A DNA stretch of 57,619 bases from a bacterium (lineage in GTDB: Archaea > Nanoarchaeota > Nanoarchaeia > Woesearchaeales > UBA10216): assembly GCA_024206195.1 (NCBI GenBank), contig JAAGZO010001030.1, forward strand, positions 1 to 57,619, in the 5' to 3' direction. The position numbers and the translations under genes are program-made. Below are positions 50,541 through 57,619 of the stretch, in pieces. Numbering within the stretch: the first letter of the stretch is position 1; each line of letters opens with the position of its first letter. A model generated the notes under the pieces. That model had not been told where the DNA came from. It was given only the letters and a program-made list of their open reading frames with translations, and did not search any database.

Positions 50541-52604
50541 TCAAATAATATCCAATAACATATTAGTTCTATTTCTACTAATAATATTGTTCTCATTAAC
50601 TCGTTGTATCGCATATTTTAACTCACCCAAATAAGGATAGTCAGCAGCTGGCTTTAACATAACAACATCAACGCCAGGATTATTTCTTACAACTCCCGGC
50701 ATCTTACAAATGTCTGCAATAATCTGCTTTGCGTTTTGATCGTCAAGCCCCTCAGGAAAGAACTGACTTATGCAATATTGTTGAGCCCAGACAAATGCCT
50801 TTCTTGCATTCATTAAAACATCATTGCCCGCTCCAACTATTGAAGGGATACCCACATCCTTTGTTCCTGAAAATTGTTTACTCACATTATTCACAAAATT
50901 AACATTAAACCCTTTGTGCAAATTTGGCCAACGCAAAATGTAGTTCTCAACAACTTCTTCTGAAGACATTCTTTCTTGAGCAATATTAGTAACAATCGCT
51001 ACAACAGCCGGTCCGTTCTTTTTTTCTTTTACAACAAACCCACGCGCGCAACCAATGCCATGTTGCATAGCAACCCTATCAAGGTCTACCTCAAAGGAAC
51101 TAATGAACACTTCTCGTCGGAGACTCTCAAGAAAAATTATTTCCTCTGTTTGTAGGCTTTTATTTATCAAAGATTTAAATCCGCTTTGCCAAGCCCAAAC
51201 CCCTGCAATCCAAAAGCGTTGCTGGCTTGGAATCATAGCAAACTGAGCCAGCTCTTCATTCTGCCTATCCAAGGCCGCGATACGTATCATGCGTTTTCCC
51301 GGAGTATTGGCAAAAGCTGCTAAAAGATCGTAAAACAATTTTTGATTATTTGGCTGGCCAGGAAAACCGCAAAAAATTAATGGCTTAATGTTACTAATAA
51401 ATTGATCAGAAATAACAGCCATGGCTGATTCCATAGGAAGGGTTAACCGCTGTGGAACCTCATCATGCCAAAGGGTCGTTTGCTGCGCATCAATACAAAA
51501 CTGCGTTCGATCTTCGAGAGCAATTTTAATTGTACTAATCTCAGAAAAAAATTGAGGGATTTCTTGAGCAAAGCGCATAGGAAAATTATGATGATGCTCT
51601 AATGTCTCAATCAACTCTGCAACAGAGCTCATATCCACTTCTTTCCCTAGTCCACTCAGAAGACGTAATCCTTGACTATTGTTTACTTTTAGGTAATCTA
51701 AACTATTTACATCAAACATCTTAGCAAATAAAGCAACATCGCTAATAGAATCTGCGTTCAAAGAAGAATTACCGTTAAGGCATTGCTGAATAAACTTTCC
51801 AAAAAAAGAACCCTGCGTAAGTAAATGTTGAGCGGCTTTAATAAAATAGCATCCCATGTTATCAATCAATTCATCCTGAGCAGGCAAATCCGACAAGCCT
51901 AATACTTTCGACATAGAAGAAAAACCACCCTGGTCAAGCGAGGCATGCAAAGCTACACTGTTTTCTTCTCCCGAGAACTCAAGGGAGCTTCCTTCTAAAG
52001 CTAAAGATTCCTCCATATGCGCTAAAATAGCATCATACTCAGCATTTTCTTTTTCTTCTTCATTCGTAGACGATAATACTTCAACATGAGCTGCCTCTTT
52101 TATGGAAACATCTTTTATTTCATCATCAAGATCAATAACATTTTTTTGAGAATCATCAAGGACAGTTACATTGCTAATAACATCCTCTAAAATTGTGACA
52201 GGCACTTCTTCATGAAGCCCATTGTCTTCATGGCTAATTTCACTTGCTTTAACAATTAAGTCTACAAGTTCATCGTGTTCCTGCTTAGGCTCAGAAAACA
52301 TTTCAACCTTTGGCGTGATAGAGGATTTATGGTCAATAGAATTAACGCTCGAAAGAACATCAAGTTTTCTACTATCTGGCAGTTTAAATTTTTTAACCTT
52401 TTTCTCCCGAACCTGCCGTCTACCGACAGAGCAGCTTAATTTAAAATTCTTGAATATTGTATTTATTGAAGACTTTGAAATATTAAGATTAAACTTTTCA
52501 TTAACAATATCTACCATTTTACGACAACTAACATCACTCTCTTCTTTTTTCTTGTTAACAATAAAATCAATAACATCAGTATTTAATTTGTACACAACTC
52601 CCAT
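50541..52604 (-). CDS. DDE-transposase-derived DNA-binding protein, probably inactive, 687 aa
   Basis: The N-terminus has a helix-turn-helix-like segment (CRKMVDIVNEKFNLNISKSS...INTIFKNF). An acidic, low-complexity linker covers ~60-230. The C-terminal half resembles IS4/IS1634-type transposases: FCIDAQQTTLWHD (first Asp), IRIAALDRQNEE (second Asp) and IVTNIAQERMSSEEVVENYILRWPN. In the usual Y-(2)-R-(3)-E-(6)-K signature the Glu is replaced by Leu (Y-IL-R-WPN-L), and no flanking inverted repeats are obvious. It lies in the same orientation inside the tad locus. It may be a domesticated regulator; two CCTGATTGGACATT sites lie just upstream of it. CAGGAG lies 11 bases before the ATG. Confidence 0.65.
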   Translation of the reverse strand: MGVVYKLNTDVIDFIVNKKKEESDVSCRKMVDIVNEKFNLNISKSSINTIFKNFKLSCSVGRRQVREKKVKKFKLPDSRKLDVLSSVNSIDHKSSITPKVEMFSEPKQEHDELVDLIVKASEISHEDNGLHEEVPVTILEDVISNVTVLDDSQKNVIDLDDEIKDVSIKEAAHVEVLSSTNEEEKENAEYDAILAHMEESLALEGSSLEFSGEENSVALHASLDQGGFSSMSKVLGLSDLPAQDELIDNMGCYFIKAAQHLLTQGSFFGKFIQQCLNGNSSLNADSISDVALFAKMFDVNSLDYLKVNNSQGLRLLSGLGKEVDMSSVAELIETLEHHHNFPMRFAQEIPQFFSEISTIKIALEDRTQFCIDAQQTTLWHDEVPQRLTLPMESAMAVISDQFISNIKPLIFCGFPGQPNNQKLFYDLLAAFANTPGKRMIRIAALDRQNEELAQFAMIPSQQRFWIAGVWAWQSGFKSLINKSLQTEEIIFLESLRREVFISSFEVDLDRVAMQHGIGCARGFVVKEKKNGPAVVAIVTNIAQERMSSEEVVENYILRWPNLHKGFNVNFVNNVSKQFSGTKDVGIPSIVGAGNDVLMNARKAFVWAQQYCISQFFPEGLDDQNAKQIIADICKMPGVVRNNPGVDVVMLKPAADYPYLGELKYAIQRVNENNIISRNRTNMLLDII

Positions 52605-52634
52605 TATCTAACATTCTCCTGTAATGAAATATTT

Positions 52635-52717
52635 CCTGATTGGACATTTATGCTTTTTGTAAAGATGCAACTTACTGTCAGATAGCATCTTACGTACAGA
52701 CATCCTGATTGGACATT
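52635..52717. repeat. Two CCTGATTGGACATT direct repeats upstream of the transposase-like gene
   Basis: Perfect 14-base copies at 52635-52648 and 52704-52717 are 69 bases apart. Between them AAGATGC/GCATCTT can form a stem. The shared core also occurs upstream of the giant gene. They are candidate binding sites for the neighbouring helix-turn-helix protein. Confidence 0.65.
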
Positions 52718-52793
52718 GTCATATTTTTAATATATCATAAATGCTACTGTGAATAAAGGAGTATTTACCTTTTTACTAAGAAAGTAAAAAAGT

Positions 52794-53135
52794 CTATTTG
52801 ATCTGAATAGTGTCTCCAATAGAGCTTTGAGAACTTTTGACAGTGCCAGCAGGAAGCTCAATGGCACATTTTGATTTCCAGAAATGTGGGCTTAAGTGAA
52901 AAGGTTGAATATTCTCTGATAATCCGACAATGCGTCTATCAGCACTAATAAAAATGACATCAATTGAAAACTTCATAAAAAACATATGAATTGACTGACA
53001 ATTCGTAATAATCAGGGCCTCGCCAGCATTTATTGATTTCCTATTTAAGAGCCCAATCATGCGACTACTAAAAGAGTTAGCCAAAATAGCTTTATCGGCA
53101 ATTAGTGTATTTTTTGTTAAATTTGTTACATTCAT
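52794..53135 (-). CDS. DUF192 family protein, 113 aa
   Basis: The DUF192 signature is complete: F..RMIGLLNRKSI..GEALII, then SIHMFFMKFSIDVIFIS (the conserved 'HTFfMrfPIDvvFld' block), then RRIVGL, 'QPF' and CAIELPAGTV. This small beta-barrel family of unknown function is often found near Tad/Flp pilus genes. No signal peptide is visible. It lies 18 bases after the TadZ-TadA gene and is probably co-transcribed with it. The family assignment is firm and the function is unknown. Confidence 0.85.
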   Translation of the reverse strand: MNVTNLTKNTLIADKAILANSFSSRMIGLLNRKSINAGEALIITNCQSIHMFFMKFSIDVIFISADRRIVGLSENIQPFHLSPHFWKSKCAIELPAGTVKSSQSSIGDTIQIK

Positions 53136-53153
53136 GAAAGGAATTTAAGTTAA

Positions 53154-55325
53154 CTACTTAGCTACATCAAACATGGATTTTTTGATAGGAATCCCTCTAG
53201 TAATAAAATCATGATATACAACAGGAACGTATCCTGTTGGCTTATGCACACCTAAAACTTCACCTTCACCGCCTAAGCCTTGATGCTCAAAAACAAAAAT
53301 ATCTTTAAATTCAGGAATGCCGTCAACCATGGATCCCGTAACTTCTGTTACTCCGGTAATCTTTCTGGCACCATCAGACAAACGGGCAACATGAACAACA
53401 ATTTCAATAGCAGACGCTATCATTTCATACATAGCACGTATCGGAAGTTCAACTCCACTTAAAAGCATCATAGAACTCATACGCGACAAAACATCATGCG
53501 TTGAGTTAGCATGCAATGTTGTAAGAGATCCATTATGGCCGGTGTTCATGGCCTGAAGCATATCCAATACCTCGGGACCACGACATTCGCCAATAATAAT
53601 TCTATCTGGACGCATACGTAAAGAGTTAATAAATAAATCCCTAATAACAATAGCACCTTTACCTTCAACGTTAGGGGGGCGTGACTCCAATCTTGCCCAG
53701 TGAGTTTGATTAAGCTTAAGTTCAGCCGCATCCTCAATAGTAATAATACGTTCATCATTTGGAATAAAAGATGAAATAATATTTAACAGTGTCGTCTTTC
53801 CAGCGCCAGTACCCCCGGAAACAATAATATTCTTTCTAGTAATAACGCAAGCGCTTAAAAAGTCTGCCATATCCTGAGTTAAACTATCTTTTTTTAATAA
53901 ATTCTCAACAGTAAGTCGTGTTTCTCCAAACTTACGAATAGTGATCATAGGGCCATTTAAAGATAAAGGCGGAATAATAGCATTAATTCTAGAACCATCT
54001 GGCAAGCGGGCATCAACCATAGGAACAGATTCATCAATACGTCGCCCAAGGGGCGCAATAATTCGATCAATTGTTGTGCGCATTTGTGTGGCAGAAAGGA
54101 ATCTTTTGTTAGTTAAAATAAGCTTACCATTTTTTTCAACATAAAGTTCGTCAACGCTATTAGCCATAATGTCGGTTACATCCTGGTCAGCCAAAAAGTC
54201 CTCTAGCGGACCTAAACCAAGAGATTCATCGACGATCTCTTTAACTAAGGCAGAACGATCTTCATGAGAAGAAATCATAACGCCTGATTCCTCCGCTAAT
54301 AAATTACTGACAATACTTTCTGCTGAAGTTCTGATTTTCTTAGCCTGCGCTGGATCACTTAACGCTTCAGGAGTAACATCCTGTAAATTCAACTGCTCTA
54401 CAAGTTTTTCATGAATTCTTTTCTTTAAGGAAATAACTTTATCTTCTTGTTTAGTAGAATAGTTTCCCTTGCTTTGAATGACTCTTTGAGAGATACCTAG
54501 CTTTTCCCAAAACTCACCCGGCTTTGTCAAATCATCTGTGGCTCGCTTTTGCGCGACTTCGTTCGACTGAACAAATAAACTTTCATCAGAAAGATCTTTA
54601 GCCATCTTATTAAAAACTTCCGCGATCTTACTGCGAGGGCTATCAACAACACATGGTACACCACGATTTAGCGCGATTCCGACTGCTTTTCCGTCAGATG
54701 GTATTAATGAAAAAAGATCGCAACCCACAGCAGTTCTTACTTCCTGCCAGGCAACGCCACCGCGACTTTCAGCGCGATTAAGAACAAGCTTAATCATTTG
54801 CATTGGAAAATGCAGGCTCTTTAAAACCTCTAAGCCCCACTTAACTTGGTAAACCGCTAAAATATCGGGTGTTGCTGCTAAAAGAATCAAGTTTGAATAA
54901 TCTAATACCGTAATAAGGGTTTCATTAAAAGAAGCCCCTCCGTCTACAATAACATAATCATAGACCAATGGCGCCCTTTTAAAAAACGATTTAACATTGT
55001 CCGGGGTAATATCCCCAATTTGCCTGGTATCTGTAACCGCAGGTAAAAAGTGAAGCCCTGAAGAATGCGTAGTAATAAACTTATTAATGATTTCCGGGCT
55101 TTCAGCAGTTTCTATTTCGGTAAGTAAATCAGCGAGTGAATGGTGAGGAGATAAATTAAGCATGCGTGCGATATCCTGGCCTGAAAAGTCCAAGTCGCAA
55201 AGCAATACTTTCTTGCCTTCGAGTGCTAAAGTAGCTGCCAAGTTAACACATGTAAATGTTTTCCCGACACCGCCTTTATTACTAAAAACCGCAATGGTTT
55301 TAGCAGACATAGTGTTTCCCATCAA
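53154..55325 (-). CDS. tadA: TadZ(CpaE)-TadA fusion: MinD-like ATPase joined to pilus assembly ATPase, 723 aa
   Basis: Residues 17-23 are a deviant Walker A (KGGVGKT) of the ParA/MinD family, followed by VLLCDLDFSGQD and YDYVIVDGGASFNETL, as in TadZ/CpaE, which positions the pilus. From about residue 285 it is a TadA/CpaF secretion ATPase: ADQDVTDIMANS, GRRIDESVPMVDARLPDGSR, Walker A GGTGAGKTTLLN (~500-510), the Asp/His boxes (IITIEDAAELKL) and Walker B region RIIIGECRGPEVLDML, then TGHNGSLTTLHANS. In most species these are separate genes. The first codon is TTG at 55325; ATG 55310 (MSAKTIAVF) after GGGA is a good alternative. Confidence 0.92.
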   Translation of the reverse strand: MMGNTMSAKTIAVFSNKGGVGKTFTCVNLAATLALEGKKVLLCDLDFSGQDIARMLNLSPHHSLADLLTEIETAESPEIINKFITTHSSGLHFLPAVTDTRQIGDITPDNVKSFFKRAPLVYDYVIVDGGASFNETLITVLDYSNLILLAATPDILAVYQVKWGLEVLKSLHFPMQMIKLVLNRAESRGGVAWQEVRTAVGCDLFSLIPSDGKAVGIALNRGVPCVVDSPRSKIAEVFNKMAKDLSDESLFVQSNEVAQKRATDDLTKPGEFWEKLGISQRVIQSKGNYSTKQEDKVISLKKRIHEKLVEQLNLQDVTPEALSDPAQAKKIRTSAESIVSNLLAEESGVMISSHEDRSALVKEIVDESLGLGPLEDFLADQDVTDIMANSVDELYVEKNGKLILTNKRFLSATQMRTTIDRIIAPLGRRIDESVPMVDARLPDGSRINAIIPPLSLNGPMITIRKFGETRLTVENLLKKDSLTQDMADFLSACVITRKNIIVSGGTGAGKTTLLNIISSFIPNDERIITIEDAAELKLNQTHWARLESRPPNVEGKGAIVIRDLFINSLRMRPDRIIIGECRGPEVLDMLQAMNTGHNGSLTTLHANSTHDVLSRMSSMMLLSGVELPIRAMYEMIASAIEIVVHVARLSDGARKITGVTEVTGSMVDGIPEFKDIFVFEHQGLGGEGEVLGVHKPTGYVPVVYHDFITRGIPIKKSMFDVAK

Positions 55326-55381
55326 CTAATACATACAATAATTTAAATAAACTTAATTTAAAATATTATACATATTAAAAA

Positions 55382-57313
55382 TTATTTTACAAGGCTATAA
55401 ACAATGGGGACCGTTACTCTCATCTCTTGCAGGTCCGATTCTGGAGGGAATGGAAAGAATGGCGCAATTCTTTTGACTGTCTGAATCGCATCTTCGTCGA
55501 ACATCTCGTTACCAGAAGACTCTTTCACGGCCGTGTAAGCCAATGTCCCATCATTAAGTATATGCAAAGCTATTTTTACGGTTCCCTCCCAACCATATTC
55601 TCTAGCTTCTTCTGGATAAACAACAGCTTCAGCAATCTTCTGTTGTACTAATTCTGCATAAGGCCTGCTCACAACAACTTGTCTCTGTGCAGGAGCAGCT
55701 GTTAAATAACTATTCTGACTGTAAACAATAGGAATAGTAACATTGATAATTTCTGAATTTAATTCTGCTGGAAAAGCTGGATAAGGCGATAAAATCTGTG
55801 CTGTATTAATAGCATCCTCATCAAAAATACTTGAACCTGAAGACTGTCCAACAGTAATATCTTCTAAACTTCCATCTTTTGCAATACGAAGATTTAACTT
55901 TACAGTTCCCTCTAAACCTTGCTGCTGAGCACTGTAAGGATATGTAATTGCTTCAGAAATTCTTCTTTGAACAGTTTGTATGTAAGGAGCTTCATTTTGA
56001 GCAACTAACGCCGTTCCTGAGTTTCTGGATTCGACAACTCTACTTGATAAATCAATTTTTTTTTCCTTACTCGTAAGAAGCTTTTCCTCGCGAGGACCGC
56101 CAGGCATAATAGTTGGTGTCAAAGAAATAACCAACTCAACTTCTTGTAAATCAGGAGATGATGATCCTTTTTTCCTAAACATAGCTCCGATAATTGGGAC
56201 ATCCCCAAGAAATGGAACTTTGCTAACATTGTCATTTCTTGTCTTTTTAATAAGACCCGCCAAAATAATCGTTTGGCCATTATCTAAAAACAATTGTGTT
56301 TGCGCGTTACGTGTTGTAAAAGCAATATCCGTTCCAGAACCAATTGCTGTCGCAGGATCAACATCACTAACTTCAACATTCAATAAGATATCAACTTTCT
56401 CGCCTCGAATAATAGGTGTTACTGTTAAACCAACACCATATTCTTTATATTCAACTTCTTCCTTAAAGATACTTCCTTCTGTACTTGCAACCTTCACTAA
56501 TGGAATTTCACCACCAGCTAAAAAGCTCGCTTCTTTACCATTAGCAACAACAAGCTTTGGACGAGACAAAATCCTACCTTTTCCTTCAGTTTCTAGTGCA
56601 GTAAAAAATGTAGATAATGTTGAATCACTTGCAACTCTGTTAAAAGATCCTATCTTCAGCCAATCTGCAGATCCATCAATATCTGAAGGAAACGTTTCTT
56701 TGTACTGAATTTGACTAGTCCAATCAAAACCTAATTGTTTTGTAACACTAGTACTAACTTCAACGATTTCCATGTCAATCTGAATAAGATCTTCAATATC
56801 TAGCAACTTAACAAGATTAAGAACACTTGAAGAAACAGGCTCAAGAATAGTATCTAAACGCTCGATATCGTATTCAGGTAGAGTTCCTGTTAAAATAACC
56901 TTTGCCTCCATAGGGCTGACTTCCGTTATGACTCCTTCAACCTCGGATTTCACAAGCAAATCTTCGATTCGCATCTGAACAAGATCTAAGTCTTCATCTA
57001 AAACATTAATTACTACCGATCTCTTTCCATAACTATCCCACAGAAAAAGAACCGTGCGTCCAATGCTTTTTGCCATGACAACAACTTCTTCGCCATCAGC
57101 ATCAACAATATCCGCAACATCTGGATCAGTAATTGAAACTCTTGTTAAATCAAAAACTTTAATTGCTTCAATATCGCCTCTGACAATATTCAGCTCTTCG
57201 TGAAGAACTGATGTTGATGTGATGGCATGAATAAGACTGCCATTAAAAACAAAACAGAGTGCGATTAAAGCAACGATACTAGAGAAGATTGGTTTTTTTG
57301 TTATTGTTTTCAT
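55382..57313 (-). CDS. cpaC: CpaC/RcpA-type secretin fused to two TonB C-terminal domains, 643 aa
   Basis: After a signal peptide (VALIALCFVFNGSLIHA) there is the N-terminal secretin domain (LNIVRGDIEAIKVFDLTRVS), a BON-like domain (~100-165) and the secretin core: GFDWTSQIQ, ILSRPKLVVANGKEASFLAG, GVGLTVTPI, NGQTIILAGLI and VPFLGDVPIIGAMFRKKGS. It should form the outer-membrane channel of the Tad pilus. Unusually, residues ~450-540 and ~560-643 are two copies of a TonB-C domain (Y..EAR..GWEGTVKIALHI, GNEMFDEDAIQTVKRIAPFF, VTVPIVYS). AGGAG lies eight bases before ATG 57313, within the end of cpaB. Confidence 0.92.
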   Translation of the reverse strand: MKTITKKPIFSSIVALIALCFVFNGSLIHAITSTSVLHEELNIVRGDIEAIKVFDLTRVSITDPDVADIVDADGEEVVVMAKSIGRTVLFLWDSYGKRSVVINVLDEDLDLVQMRIEDLLVKSEVEGVITEVSPMEAKVILTGTLPEYDIERLDTILEPVSSSVLNLVKLLDIEDLIQIDMEIVEVSTSVTKQLGFDWTSQIQYKETFPSDIDGSADWLKIGSFNRVASDSTLSTFFTALETEGKGRILSRPKLVVANGKEASFLAGGEIPLVKVASTEGSIFKEEVEYKEYGVGLTVTPIIRGEKVDILLNVEVSDVDPATAIGSGTDIAFTTRNAQTQLFLDNGQTIILAGLIKKTRNDNVSKVPFLGDVPIIGAMFRKKGSSSPDLQEVELVISLTPTIMPGGPREEKLLTSKEKKIDLSSRVVESRNSGTALVAQNEAPYIQTVQRRISEAITYPYSAQQQGLEGTVKLNLRIAKDGSLEDITVGQSSGSSIFDEDAINTAQILSPYPAFPAELNSEIINVTIPIVYSQNSYLTAAPAQRQVVVSRPYAELVQQKIAEAVVYPEEAREYGWEGTVKIALHILNDGTLAYTAVKESSGNEMFDEDAIQTVKRIAPFFPFPPESDLQEMRVTVPIVYSLVK

Positions 57314-57315
57314 TC

Positions 57316-57619
57316 TTATAGCTCCTCGCCTGCTCGGAAAATTTGAATATAAGGTTGGACCTCTTCCACTTCAATTGATTCCAAATCTGCATCTTCATCT
57401 ATTGGTCTTGACTTTGCAGGAACTGGAATCTTAATGCCTTGATCTTCTAAATATTCCGACAATCTTTCCCATGTCGGAGCAGTTAGCATCTGATATGACC
57501 GTTCTTTAGGAGAACGAAGAACAAGTCTGAAATTTCCATGTTTTGAAACAAAAGCTATTAAGCCTGTTTGCTCTGGATCAAGAGCAAAAGTAACTTTAAG
57601 GGAACGAGCTCTTTGCTGT
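57316..57619 (-). CDS. cpaB: CpaB/RcpC-type pilus assembly protein, C-terminal fragment
   Basis: Only the last 100 residues are in the window. RSLKVTFALDPEQTGLIAFV, followed by KHGNFRLVLRSPKE, matches the end of the CpaB/RcpC periplasmic domain ('VTLAVTPEQA..L..A...G.LRLVLR'). An extra C-terminal extension of about 60 residues follows that is acidic and lacks a known motif. It ends in TAA at 57316-57318, two bases before the secretin ATG, so the two genes are coupled. The 5' end lies outside the window. Confidence 0.82.
   Translation of the reverse strand, partial: QQRARSLKVTFALDPEQTGLIAFVSKHGNFRLVLRSPKERSYQMLTAPTWERLSEYLEDQGIKIPVPAKSRPIDEDADLESIEVEEVQPYIQIFRAGEEL

Noticed and set aside
53154..55325. 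Assembly error joining tadZ and tadA
   Set aside because: The linker is a continuous, plausibly helical sequence with no frame disturbance, and the downstream frame keeps all TadA motifs.

Overview
This window most likely comes from a Candidatus Omnitrophota (OP3-type) bacterium. Two things suggest this: a single minus-strand reading frame of at least 11,892 codons that has no stop before the window's left edge, and a Tad/Flp pilus locus beside it. Giant open reading frames with many membrane segments, divergent SecA/DEAD-type helicase modules and nearby type II/Tad secretion genes have been reported mainly from Omnitrophota, where a predatory lifestyle has been proposed. The assignment is inference, because no rRNA or other marker gene is present. 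Every gene I accept reads on the minus strand, so transcription runs from right to left.

Layout from right to left. (1) 57.6-52.8 kb holds the Tad machinery: the 3' end of cpaB/rcpC, a secretin fused to two TonB C-terminal domains, a TadZ(MinD-like)-TadA fusion ATPase, and a DUF192 gene. (2) 52.6-50.5 kb holds a DDE-transposase-derived gene that appears to have lost its catalytic Glu. (3) 50.5-50.1 kb holds two tandem promoters and a hairpin-rich leader containing an intrinsic terminator. (4) 50.1-43.9 kb holds about eleven Flp-type (pseudo)pilins and TadE-like minor pilins. They include a triplicated two-gene pilin cassette with near-identical N-termini and diverging tails. (5) 43.9-37.1 kb holds a 1441-aa Cys-rich TadG-like protein, a small TadE-like protein, and TadB and TadC. 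A cluster of hairpins and a strong intrinsic terminator follow. (6) 36.9-35.7 kb is gene-free but full of repeat relics, and it carries a promoter for the next gene. (7) 35,677 to 1 is the giant gene.

The giant protein, in order, has: a cytosolic N-terminus and one membrane helix; a C39-type cysteine peptidase (Cys220, His305, Asp321); Ala/Gly-rich hydrophobic segments; about 2,700 residues rich in beta-like repeats; a second hydrophobic block; about 950 residues of repeated coiled coil; a first divergent DEAD helicase; beta repeats; five short CUE-like helical repeats; a second, better preserved SecA-like helicase; a membrane helix followed by Pro-rich and Ser-rich linkers; a cluster of about five membrane helices; and a lytic-transglycosylase (SLT) domain with Glu11649. 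A reasonable hypothesis is a membrane-anchored machine for attaching to prey and degrading its wall, working with the Tad pilus.

The most unusual local structure is at 1878-2535, inside the giant frame. It has higher GC than its surroundings and contains three tandem two-hairpin elements with compensatory stem changes. Directly after them is a 94-codon gene in another frame, with its own ideal Shine-Dalgarno sequence. It looks like a foreign or selfish element that was accommodated in frame without interrupting the giant protein.
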